A stretch of DNA of 64,000 nucleotides from UBA10649 sp963842725 (GTDB lineage: Bacteria; Actinomycetota; Actinomycetes; S36-B12): positions 186,001 to 250,000 of the forward strand of contig CAWJHN010000004.1 in NCBI GenBank assembly GCA_963842725.1, read 5' to 3'. Both the position numbers and the translations under genes were made by a program. Each line of letters begins with the position of its first letter. Position 1 is the first letter of the stretch. Shown here in pieces: positions 1-7,525 of the stretch. The notes under the pieces are model-generated. The model did no database searches and had not been told where the DNA came from. It saw nothing but the letters and a program-made list of their open reading frames with translations.

Positions 1-1243
1 TCGCCTGGATGACCCAGGTGGTCGGCAGGCCGGCGTACACGACCGTGTCCGCGGGTTCGTAGCCGCGCGGGGTCTGGGTCATCGTCACCGTCTGGACCCC
101 GCCGCTGACGGAAACGTTCGCGGAGGCCTGCTGAGCAGGAGCGGTGGCACTCGTGGCCGCTGCCGCCGCCGGGGACGACGTCCGCGAGAAGCCCAGCAGG
201 TTCAGGCCGCTCGACACGTTGAGGAGGGCGAAGGCGAGGACGACGACACCGACGACGCGAAGCACGACGACGCGTCGCTGTCCGGTGGCGACCTCCGGAA
301 CGGATGCGAGTGCCAGGAGGCCGGGCGTGGTGCCGACGGCGAAGGTCGCCATCACCAGCCCGGCGGTCACCGGGTTGGCGGTGGACACCGCGTAGATCTG
401 GACGGCCTGCGTGAATCCGCACGGGAGGAAGAAGGTGGCGGCCCCGACCAGGGCGGTGCGCACGTCGCTGTACGAGCCCTCAGCGGCGCTGTTGATGCCC
501 AGCGTGCGGGCCAGCCCGTCGGGCAGCTTCGGCGACCACGCGGCCATCCGAGGCGAGACGCCGGTGAGTCGGACGCCGAGGAGGAACATCACGACGGCGA
601 CGCCGAGGACGAGCACGCCCATCAGCCGGGTCGGCAGGCTCAGGCTCGAGCCGAGCAGGCCGAGCACCGCGCCGAGGACGCCGAAGCCGATGATGCGGCC
701 CACGTTGAAGACCACATGCGGACGCATGCGGTGTGCGAAGGAGGGCATCGTGGTGCCGGCCGCCGCCAGCTTGGCCGCGTGGGAGGCGGAGATGCCGAGA
801 ACCAGACCGCCGACCATGGCCATGCAGGTCGAGACGCCCGCCGTCAGGCCCAGCGTCAAGGCGACCACGAGGCCACCGCGTGAGGCGTCCGTGAACCCCG
901 AGAAGCTGTCCGAGATGCCCGATGCCGTCACGACCCAGACGACCCAGGCGATCGTCACGGCGGTCCAGAACACCACTCGCCACACGCCGATGTCCGGGGA
1001 CAGCCAGCGCGGCGACACCGGCTCGTACCCCGCGGAGCGGATGGCGGTGTCGATGCGGTCGCGGCCCGGCAGGCGGGTGCCGGCGATCACCGCGGTGCCG
1101 CGGGTCGAGGAGACCTCCACGGATTCGACGCCGGGCAGCTTGAGCAGGGCCTTGGTGACGCGGCGCTCGCATGCCGTGCACGTCATCCCGGTCACCGGGA
1201 TCGTGCTGGTCTGCTGGGTGCCGGTCGTGACGTTCGCGGTCAT
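1..1243 (-). CDS. HMA - TauE/SafE (DsbD-2) membrane protein - cupredoxin-like fusion, 3' end cut off
   Basis: A copper-type membrane protein. From the ATG at 1243 the residues run: an HMA metal-binding domain with GMTCTACE (Cys22, Cys25); a transmembrane region of the sulfite exporter TauE/SafE (UreH/DsbD-2-like) type with repeated hydrophobic helices, a TAGVSTCMAMVGG helix and a FLPCGFTQ helix; a linker rich in Ala/Thr/Ser; then a beta-rich stretch (SVSGGVQTVTMTQTPRGYEP) like the start of a cupredoxin domain. The gene runs off the left edge, so its C-terminus is missing. An AGGAGG ribosome site lies 5 bases before the ATG. Related proteins in actinobacteria and firmicutes are thought to handle copper; the metal here is inferred from the HMA CxxC. 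It diverges from the two-component system at 1467. Confidence 0.85.
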   Translation of the reverse strand, partial: MTANVTTGTQQTSTIPVTGMTCTACERRVTKALLKLPGVESVEVSSTRGTAVIAGTRLPGRDRIDTAIRSAGYEPVSPRWLSPDIGVWRVVFWTAVTIAWVVWVVTASGISDSFSGFTDASRGGLVVALTLGLTAGVSTCMAMVGGLVLGISASHAAKLAAAGTTMPSFAHRMRPHVVFNVGRIIGFGVLGAVLGLLGSSLSLPTRLMGVLVLGVAVVMFLLGVRLTGVSPRMAAWSPKLPDGLARTLGINSAAEGSYSDVRTALVGAATFFLPCGFTQAVQIYAVSTANPVTAGLVMATFAVGTTPGLLALASVPEVATGQRRVVVLRVVGVVVLAFALLNVSSGLNLLGFSRTSSPAAAAATSATAPAQQASANVSVSGGVQTVTMTQTPRGYEPADTVVYAGLPTTWVIQA

Positions 1244-1386
1244 GGGTCCTCCTGCTGCCTGAATGCCTGCCCGCAGTCTCGAACGCGGTCGGTATTCATC
1301 GGATCGCCCTTGGATGAAGGTTCAATGAAGGGGCGCGATGGTCCGGTCGCCAGTGCGCCGATCGGGACGTTCGTCGCCCCGAGAGT

Positions 1387-1401
1387 GCGACCAATGGCCC
1401 C
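1387..1401 (-). promoter_or_regulatory. GGCCATTGGTC-type box upstream of the two-component system
   Basis: Read on the minus strand this is GGGGCCATTGGTCGC. It sits 66-80 bp before the response regulator start and resembles boxes at 16157, 18861, 21176, 22908 and 22976. A TAnnnT-type -10 candidate (TACCGT, about 1418-1423) follows. It is the weakest member of the set. The remainder of the 1244-1466 gap shows no gene. Confidence 0.35.
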
Positions 1402-1466
1402 CAGGCGGCCCGGGCGCTACCGTGCATCGCTAGGGCGTCAGCGCGGCGCCGGAAGGGGAGGGGCCG

Positions 1467-2165
1467 GTGTCCGATCCACTGCGCGTGCTCGTCGTGGATG
1501 ACGAGGTGCCCCTCACGGGCGTCGTGGGCAGCTACCTCACGCGTGAGGGATTCGACGTCTCCGTGGCCCATAACGGGCCGGATGCCGTAGAGATGGCCCG
1601 CAATCTCAGCCCGGACCTGATCATCCTCGACGTCATGCTGCCCGGGTTCGACGGGATCGAGGCCTGCCGGCAGGTCCGCCAGTTCTCCGACGCCTACATC
1701 ATCATGCTCACCGCACGCGACGAGGAGGTCGACAAGGTGCTGGGCCTGTCGATGGGCGCGGACGACTACCTGGTCAAGCCCTTCTCCCCGCGGGAGCTCA
1801 TCGCCCGGGTGCGCGCGATGCTCCGTCGACCGCGGACCGGATCCGCGGATCGCTCCCAGCAGGAGCCGCTGACGGTGGGGGACCTGTCGGTCGACCCGGA
1901 GTCCCGTGTGGTCCGCGTCGACGGCACGGAGGTGGAGTTGACGCGCACCGAGTTCGACCTGCTGGCGGCCATGATCGCCCGGCCGAAGGCGGCGCTGACG
2001 CGGCGGCAGCTCATCGACGCGGTCTGGGGGCCTGGCTGGTTCGGAGACGAGCACGTGGTGGACGTGCATGTGGGCCACCTGCGCACCAAGCTCGGCGACG
2101 ACGCGGCCGAGCCGCGGTTCGTGCGCACGGTTCGCGGGGTCGGATACGGAATGGGTCCCGGGTGA
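1467..2165 (+). CDS. OmpR/PhoB-family response regulator
   Basis: A DNA-binding response regulator, 232 residues, the usual length. The receiver domain fills residues 5-120 with the acidic pocket DDE (11-13), phosphoacceptor Asp55 in IILDVMLPG, and VKPFSPREL near 105 carrying the conserved Lys. The C-terminal winged helix (about 135-230) has the TRTEFDLLAAM, VWGPGWFGDEHVVDVHVGHLRTKLG and VRGVGYGMG elements of the Trans_reg_C family. The GTG at 1467 is chosen because GGAGGGG lies a few bases upstream and the receiver starts at once. The gene overlaps the kinase gene by GTGA, so the two are an operon. The target genes cannot be told from sequence. Confidence 0.95.
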   Translation: MSDPLRVLVVDDEVPLTGVVGSYLTREGFDVSVAHNGPDAVEMARNLSPDLIILDVMLPGFDGIEACRQVRQFSDAYIIMLTARDEEVDKVLGLSMGADDYLVKPFSPRELIARVRAMLRRPRTGSADRSQQEPLTVGDLSVDPESRVVRVDGTEVELTRTEFDLLAAMIARPKAALTRRQLIDAVWGPGWFGDEHVVDVHVGHLRTKLGDDAAEPRFVRTVRGVGYGMGPG

Positions 2166-3262
2166 GCGGGGTCGGCTATCGCCTTGCCACCCGGATGATG
2201 GTCGCCCAGCTGATCGTCGTCGGGGTGGGGGCGATCACGCTGGCGCTGACCGCCGTCCTCGTCGCCCCCGGGCTGTTCCATGAGCACCTGAACCACATCG
2301 GCGTGGCGAGTCCTCAGGTCCAGCTCCACGCGGAGGAGGCGTTCGCCTCGGCGTTCGGCATCTCGATCGCCGTGGCCGCGGCCGCGGCCCTGATCGCCGC
2401 CGGACTGGTCTCGTGGGTGTTCGTGCGGCGCGTGTCACGTCCGGTCGAGGAGCTGGCGAGGGCGACGGAGGCCGTGGCGGCGGGGGACTTCGACGTCAGC
2501 GTCCCGGACGCGACCTTCAGCATCGAGTTCCACCAGCTGTCCGAGGCGTTCGCCAACATGGCCGGCCGGCTCGCTGCCACCGAGAGCGCCCGGTCGCGCC
2601 TCCTCGCCGACCTGACGCACGAGCTGCGCACGCCGCTGGCCACGCTGGAGGCCTACATCGACGGCATGGAGGACGACGTCCTTCCGCACGACGAGGCCTC
2701 GTGGTCGACGATGCGCGATCAGGTCGATCGGCTGCGCAGGCTGACGATCGACCTGCGCGAGGTCGCGGCCGCAGAGGAGCACGCGCTCAACCTTGAGCTC
2801 GAGCCGCTCGACGCCCGCACGGTGGTCGCCGCCGCCGTCGCCGCGGCTGCGCCGCGATACCAGGCGAAGGACGTCAGCCTCGAGACCCACGGAGAACTGG
2901 CCTGCGAGATCCTCGGCGATCGAGTGCGACTGCAGCAGGTGCTCGGCAACCTGCTCGACAATGCGCTCCGGCACACGCCCCCCGGCGGCGCCGTCGAGGT
3001 CGAGACGTACCGGAGCGGCGAGTCCGTCGTCATCACCGTCACCGACGATGGAGAGGGCATCCCGGCCGCACAGCTCAAGGCCGTGTTCGACCGCTTCCAC
3101 CGCGTCGACCCATCGCGCGTCACGACGGATGGCAGCGGAAGCGGTCTCGGACTGACGATCGCCCGCGCCATCGTGACCGACCACGAGGGCAGCCTGACCG
3201 CGGACAGCGATGGGGTCGGTCACGGATCCTCCTTCCGGATCCAGCTGCCGGCACGTCGATAG
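2162..3262 (+). CDS. Membrane sensor histidine kinase, partner of the 1467 regulator
   Basis: A 366-residue sensor kinase. Two transmembrane helices (about 13-36 and 65-88) enclose a short extracytoplasmic loop of roughly 30 residues. Then follow a HAMP segment (88-140), the dimerisation/phosphoacceptor box DLTHELRTPLATLE with His153, and an HATPase_c domain with NLLDNALRHTP (N box), DDGEGIP (G1) and GSGLGLTI (G2). The small external loop suggests membrane or intramembrane sensing rather than a large ligand domain. The GTG start overlaps the regulator stop (GTGA), indicating translational coupling. The cognate pair may share the box at 1387 as its promoter element; the stimulus is unknown. 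Confidence 0.94.
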   Translation: MSGVGYRLATRMMVAQLIVVGVGAITLALTAVLVAPGLFHEHLNHIGVASPQVQLHAEEAFASAFGISIAVAAAAALIAAGLVSWVFVRRVSRPVEELARATEAVAAGDFDVSVPDATFSIEFHQLSEAFANMAGRLAATESARSRLLADLTHELRTPLATLEAYIDGMEDDVLPHDEASWSTMRDQVDRLRRLTIDLREVAAAEEHALNLELEPLDARTVVAAAVAAAAPRYQAKDVSLETHGELACEILGDRVRLQQVLGNLLDNALRHTPPGGAVEVETYRSGESVVITVTDDGEGIPAAQLKAVFDRFHRVDPSRVTTDGSGSGLGLTIARAIVTDHEGSLTADSDGVGHGSSFRIQLPARR

Positions 3263-3284
3263 ACCTCGCGCCGCACGGTCGAAG

Positions 3285-3307
3285 GTCCCCGCCAACAGTC
3301 CGGGGAC
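3285..3307 (+). terminator. GC-rich hairpin after the two-component operon
   Basis: A GTCCCCG / CGGGGAC stem with a 9-base loop, 23 bases after the kinase stop and between two converging operons. No T-run follows, so it is only a weak terminator candidate. The rest of 3263-3416 shows nothing else. Confidence 0.3.
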
Positions 3308-3416
3308 GCGCCCCGGAACGGCGAAGGCGGAGGACGGCAATGGCGACACTCGCGGAACCGCGAACCAGGACTGCTCAGCGCGGTCGCGGCACACTGGCCG
3401 CTGGATCGCGCCGTGC

Positions 3417-3932
3417 CTATTCGGGCGCGACCTCGCGCCGCGCCGCGGGCTCGCCTCGATCCGACGCCTGGGCAGCGGCATCGGCAGAGGCGCGCGCCCA
3501 CAGCTCCACATCGTGCTGGAGGACCGCCTCCACCTTGTGCACATAGTCCGACAGGGCCTCTCCGCCCTCGGGCTGGTCGAGCTGCACAGGCTCGGGATGC
3601 GATGCGTCGAGGAGCGTTAGGGAGGCGAGGACCTGTCGGGACTGCTCCTCGTTGCGCTCGAAGCCGGCCATCATCGCGTAGCCGGTCAGCGCGGACGCCC
3701 CGGCGCCGGTCGCCGCGGCCAGTACCGCCCACATCGATCGCGATCCCAGGGACGACGCCGCCATCGCGCCGAGGAAGGCGGTGAGGGTGTACAGCAGCGT
3801 GGAGCAGTCGAGCAGCTGTCGGCGTCCGCGTTGGCTGACCTCGAGTCGCCGCCGGTGGTAGGCGATCTGCTCCGCGATGCGACGCTCCTCGTACGCCTGC
3901 AGGAGCTGCCGGCGCCGCGCACTGTCCGTCAT
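3417..3932 (-). CDS. SLATT-type two-transmembrane protein (candidate membrane effector)
   Basis: A 171-residue membrane protein with SLATT architecture. A basic amphipathic helix (residues 10-38: EERRIAEQIAYHRRR) is followed by two hydrophobic helices (about 43-60 and 66-88), a helical stretch FERNEEQSRQVLASLTLLDA, and a C-terminal helix YVHKVEAVLQHDVELWARAS, which matches the closing helix of SLATT proteins. SLATT proteins (SMODS/SLOG-associating 2TM effectors) are predicted pore-forming effectors of nucleotide-signal defence systems. It is the last gene of the 6198-3417 operon and overlaps the SLOG gene by ATGA (3929-3932). The 2TM topology is seen; the effector role is inferred from family and neighbours. 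Confidence 0.75.
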   Translation of the reverse strand: MTDSARRRQLLQAYEERRIAEQIAYHRRRLEVSQRGRRQLLDCSTLLYTLTAFLGAMAASSLGSRSMWAVLAAATGAGASALTGYAMMAGFERNEEQSRQVLASLTLLDASHPEPVQLDQPEGGEALSDYVHKVEAVLQHDVELWARASADAAAQASDRGEPAARREVAPE

Positions 3933-5092
3933 GGCTTCAGCCCCCCGTAGCGCATGCGCACGACCTCCTGGCTGAACTGCTGGCGTCGGCGGTCCTCGGC
4001 CGCGGGGTCCGCCAGCGGCTCGAACGCCAGCCGCAGGAAGAACGCCGACTTGAGGCGCTCCGCCGCCGTGCGCTCGCGCAGATAGCCCTCGAAGGCGCCC
4101 CCGCGCCGAGCCGCCGCGGTCAGGGCGGTCCCGCCCGCGGCCAGGGTGGTGACGACTACCGCCGGCCAGCTCTCGCCCGGGATGGCGACCTGCACGGCCG
4201 CCAAGGTCGTCGTCGCCGCGCCCACGAGCACGGTCGCCAGGTGCAGGAACCGGTGTCGTCGCTGCTCCAGGAGGGCAGCGGTGTCACTGGCGATGAAGGG
4301 CTCGCGGATCGCCGCCTCGGCCTCGGTGATCTCGTCGGCGAGTTCCGGGAACCGGACTCGTGCCGCGAATCCCAGGAACGGCTCGTACGCGGGGCGCGGC
4401 CGGCGGGCGGACGGCAGTGCCGAGAGCGCCGAGACCCGATCCCTGAGCCGCCGCCGGGATCCCCTGGTCAGCAGCGCGGTCAGGGCACCCTCGATCGCGA
4501 GGGACCCGTCAGCCATGTCGACGACGATGACGTCGCCGGTGTCCGGGGGCGTCCGCGCAAGCTCGTCGGCCAGCCGGCCCGAGCCGGCGACGACGACGAC
4601 TGGTCGACCGGCGCGCAGCTGTCCCTCGACCTCGGCGAGCGAGACCTCGCCACCGCCGAGCAGCACGGCCACCACGCGGCAGCCCGACGACAGCGCATCG
4701 ATGACGCGCTCCATCTCGGGCGTCTCGTCACCCCAGGCCGCGCCCGGGGCACCGACGATCACGTCGTGATGCGGCTCGGTCGTGACGTCGCCGCCCTGGC
4801 CGTCCAGCATGCCGAGCGGTGCCACGCCGAGCAGCCGCACGCGTGACCGCGCGGCACGCCCGATCATCCTGATGACGCCGGCATCGGTGCCACCGGTCAC
4901 GATCACCGCCCCGCTCGCAGCCGCCGCCGCGATGACCGCCTCGACCACGGGCGCGAGGCGCTTGGCGAGATCGGGTTCCAGGGCCGTCGTCGTGCCGAAC
5001 ACGGCGATGACGCGCTGGCGTCGACGCCACCCGACGCGTGCGCGGACCTCCTTCGCCGCAGCGTCGGGCGGCAGCGTCAGGAGACGTTCCAT
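3929..5092 (-). CDS. TRPM-type SLOG domain fused to a DUF4231/SLATT 2TM domain
   Basis: A 387-residue two-domain protein. Residues about 25-210 form a Rossmann-like SLOG (LSDAT/TRPM-type) domain: VIAVFGTT strand, IVTGGTDAGVI nucleotide-loop (64-74), a LLGVAPLG strand, and RPVVVVAGSGRLADEL (163-178), the hallmark of the TRPM SLOG group. In TRPM2 this fold binds ADP-ribose. Residues 235-382 are a DUF4231-like SLATT unit: two hydrophobic helices (284-304 and 308-328) and the helix YLRERTAAERLKSAFFLRL. The protein therefore couples a predicted nucleotide sensor to a membrane segment. It overlaps the TIR gene upstream by 16 bases and the SLATT gene downstream by 4, so all three should be co-translated. 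Ligand binding is inferred. Confidence 0.82.
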   Translation of the reverse strand: MERLLTLPPDAAAKEVRARVGWRRRQRVIAVFGTTTALEPDLAKRLAPVVEAVIAAAAASGAVIVTGGTDAGVIRMIGRAARSRVRLLGVAPLGMLDGQGGDVTTEPHHDVIVGAPGAAWGDETPEMERVIDALSSGCRVVAVLLGGGEVSLAEVEGQLRAGRPVVVVAGSGRLADELARTPPDTGDVIVVDMADGSLAIEGALTALLTRGSRRRLRDRVSALSALPSARRPRPAYEPFLGFAARVRFPELADEITEAEAAIREPFIASDTAALLEQRRHRFLHLATVLVGAATTTLAAVQVAIPGESWPAVVVTTLAAGGTALTAAARRGGAFEGYLRERTAAERLKSAFFLRLAFEPLADPAAEDRRRQQFSQEVVRMRYGGLKP

Positions 5093-6198
5093 TGGTATCC
5101 GAAGAAGGTGCCGGTCGGGTAATCGGGGACGTTGCAGTCGTACGCCCCGGCTCCGTCCGTGACCACCGTGCCCACGATGTCACCGAGGTCGTCGGTGACC
5201 CGGACGCCGAACTCGTCATAGATGTAGCACGGCATGCCGACGTACTGGTCGAGGCCGCTCGGGCCTGCGGTGGGGATCGGCACGGGCTCGCTGGGCGGCG
5301 CGGACGTGACCGGCGGCGGGTTCGGCGGAAGCGGATCGGGGGACGTCTCCTCGTCCATGAAGACGATGCCGACGATGGCCATCAGGGTGAACACGGCGAT
5401 GGTGGTGCCCAGGATGATCGAGACGACCAAGGACTTCGGGGTCTTCTTGCGGGGCTCCGGCGACGGCGGCGAACCGGGGGCGGCGGCCGTAGCTGGCGCT
5501 GGCGGTGGGGGTCCGCTGCGCTCCTGCGAGCCGCTTCGTGCCGACCCCGGGCCGTCGCCACCTGCCTCGAGCGCCTCGATCCGGCTGGCGACATCGGCGA
5601 AGAGGTCCTCGCGACCGCTGATCCGTCGCAGGATCTCCTGGGCTCCGGCGCGCTCCTCCCGATCGGACGAGCGAAGTCCGGGCTCGAGCTCGTCGAGGAC
5701 CTGCCGCTGCTGCGCCTTCGTGAGCTCCGGGGTGTTCAGCACCTCGACGAGGTCGATGAGGTACGACAGCGGAGCCGTGGGGGGAGTCGGCATCGTTTCG
5801 GGCAGAGGCCCGGCAATGGGCATCGACGCCAGGGCACCGGCAAGGGCGAAGGCCGCGTCCTCGCCGGGAGCCGTGTAGTTGACGACCTGGCGAACGGAGA
5901 GCTCGCGGGGCATGGCCTGCGTCGCCTCCTCGACCGCGACCGGCAGCAGCGGCTTGCCCAGGGCGCTCGCATAGCTGCGCTCGAGATGACAGGCATTGGA
6001 GTTCAGCGACGCGTGGGACACCACGGCGAGGAAGACATCACACCCGGCGATCTGGCCGATGATCTCGTCCCACCATGACTGCCCGCCACGCAGCTCGGTG
6101 TCGACCCACACGTCGTAGCCGAGCTGGGGCAGTCGCCGGGTGAGCTCGTCGACCTTGGTCTTGTCCTCGCGGGCGTAGGACACGAAGATGCGCTTCAC
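5077..6198 (-). CDS. TIR domain - helical linker - single TM - extracytoplasmic tail protein
   Basis: A 373-residue protein starting at GTG 6198. Residues 1-125 are a TIR domain: RIFVSYARED (betaA/box 1), GYDVWVDTELRGGQSWWDEI, and SNACHLERSYASALGKPLLPV, in which Glu73 in the CxxE context matches the catalytic Glu of NAD-cleaving TIRs. Residues 143-212 are a compact, all-helical segment of unassigned family, perhaps an effector-associated adaptor. After a Pro/Gly/Ser linker comes one TM helix (256-280) and an outer tail with two cysteines (324, 355). It heads the TIR/SLOG/SLATT operon. NADase or cyclase activity is inferred from Glu73; nothing in the sequence identifies a trigger. The 6199-6388 gap should hold its promoter; no clear box was found. 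Confidence 0.85.
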   Translation of the reverse strand: MKRIFVSYAREDKTKVDELTRRLPQLGYDVWVDTELRGGQSWWDEIIGQIAGCDVFLAVVSHASLNSNACHLERSYASALGKPLLPVAVEEATQAMPRELSVRQVVNYTAPGEDAAFALAGALASMPIAGPLPETMPTPPTAPLSYLIDLVEVLNTPELTKAQQRQVLDELEPGLRSSDREERAGAQEILRRISGREDLFADVASRIEALEAGGDGPGSARSGSQERSGPPPPAPATAAAPGSPPSPEPRKKTPKSLVVSIILGTTIAVFTLMAIVGIVFMDEETSPDPLPPNPPPVTSAPPSEPVPIPTAGPSGLDQYVGMPCYIYDEFGVRVTDDLGDIVGTVVTDGAGAYDCNVPDYPTGTFFGYQWNVS

Positions 6199-6388
6199 GA
6201 TGCAGCCCCCGCTTCATTGGTCGTCCGCGAGAAGGGTCGTGCGGGAGAAGGGCCTTGCCGGGGCTCGTCTCCTGGCCGACATTTCATGATTTGTCAGAAC
6301 TGTATTCGCTGACGGAGCACACGTCACCCCCCACGAGCTCACGTCTCGTCCCGCGGACGACACCCCCCCCGCGCGCGGAGGGTGCCGG

Positions 6389-7405
6389 CTACTCGACGAC
6401 CGTGAGCGGCTCGCACGTCGTCCCGCCGGCCGGGCACCGGCGGCCGCCGCCCACGACGAGGATGATGTCCACGGTCACGCTCTCGTATCCCGCCTCGTTG
6501 AGTGCGACCCGCAGCTCGTCGGGGTTCACCTCGGGGGGCGGTCCGAGGGCCGTGATGACGAGCTCGTCGTTGACCGCCGTCACCTCGGCGATGTCCCATC
6601 CCGCGTCCTTCGCCCACTGACGGGCGATGGGGGTGCTGGCCGCCTCGAGCTGTCGGTCCGATGCGACGTTAGCCGTGCCGATGGCCAACGGGATCGCCAC
6701 GATCACGATGGCCAGACCCACGACGGCCAGGGTCCGCACGCTCATCCGTCCGACGGGGTAGCGGGCCGTCATCGCGGCATCTCGCACCCGGTAGAACAGC
6801 AGGACGATGGTGCCGGTGGCGATGATCGCCGCCACGTTGGTGCCGAAGAGCAGGCCCGCCTGGGCCGCGTCGGCATAGCGGCCCACCTGCAGGAGCATCC
6901 CCACTACGGCCAGCGGCGGCACGAGCGAGATCGCGATCGCGACGCCGGGCAGCGTGTCGGAGATGTCGGACCGGACCAGCGCGAAGGCGCCGACCGTCCC
7001 GGTCGCGAGCGCCGCAAGCAGGTCGATCAGTCGGGGGCTGATCCGGCCCGAGACCTGGGTGTTGCTCGCGTAACCGTCGGGGGGCGAGACGGCGAGACTG
7101 ATGACGTAGGCGATCACGATGACCGCCAAGGCCCCGAGGAGGACGAGGGCGAAGCTGCGCAGCAGGTGCGGGCGGTCGGCGAGCACGATCGCGAGCGCCA
7201 CGCCGAGGATGGGCGTCATCAGGGGGGCCACGATCATGGCGCCGATCACGGTGGCGGTCGAGTCGGCGACGAGCCCCGAGGTCGCGATGATCGATGCGAG
7301 GACCAGCAGCACCCAGAACCGGCTCGAGGCGCGACCCCGGACGGGACCGTCGATGAACAATGCCGAGGTCATGCGATCGACATCCGTGGGGGCCAGGCTG
7401 CTCAT
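6389..7405 (-). CDS. DUF389 (TIGR00341-like) membrane protein
   Basis: A 338-residue polytopic membrane protein. Its core carries the family signature (DSTATVIGAMIVAPLMTPI near 47-65), followed by five or six more hydrophobic helices. A periplasm/cytosol-exposed C-terminal domain of about 100 residues begins after the last TM segment (ASDRQLEAASTPIARQW onward). The function of DUF389 is unknown; some members lie beside transporters. It diverges from the AI-2E family gene at 7526, with about 120 bases between them. The start at 7405 is the first Met of the frame and directly precedes the family homology. No unusual composition was noted. Confidence 0.85.
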   Translation of the reverse strand: MSSLAPTDVDRMTSALFIDGPVRGRASSRFWVLLVLASIIATSGLVADSTATVIGAMIVAPLMTPILGVALAIVLADRPHLLRSFALVLLGALAVIVIAYVISLAVSPPDGYASNTQVSGRISPRLIDLLAALATGTVGAFALVRSDISDTLPGVAIAISLVPPLAVVGMLLQVGRYADAAQAGLLFGTNVAAIIATGTIVLLFYRVRDAAMTARYPVGRMSVRTLAVVGLAIVIVAIPLAIGTANVASDRQLEAASTPIARQWAKDAGWDIAEVTAVNDELVITALGPPPEVNPDELRVALNEAGYESVTVDIILVVGGGRRCPAGGTTCEPLTVVE

Positions 7406-7525
7406 GGATTCCCTCTCTCCTCGGGCGGTGTGGCGGCTGCGCGCGGGAGGAGTATCGCAGGCATGATGCTCGCGTCGGCCCGAACCGACGACCGCAGAAT
7501 TCGACGAGGGGTGGGAGCGCCGACC

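Noticed and set aside
5038..6078. Plus-strand open frames opposite the TIR gene
   Set aside because: No domain, Arg/Gly/Asp-rich composition typical of antisense translation in GC-rich DNA.
3417..6198. Classic Thoeris (ThsA/ThsB) assignment
   Set aside because: There is no ThsA-type SIR2-SLOG protein; the SLOG is TRPM-type and is fused to a 2TM domain, so only the signalling logic is shared.
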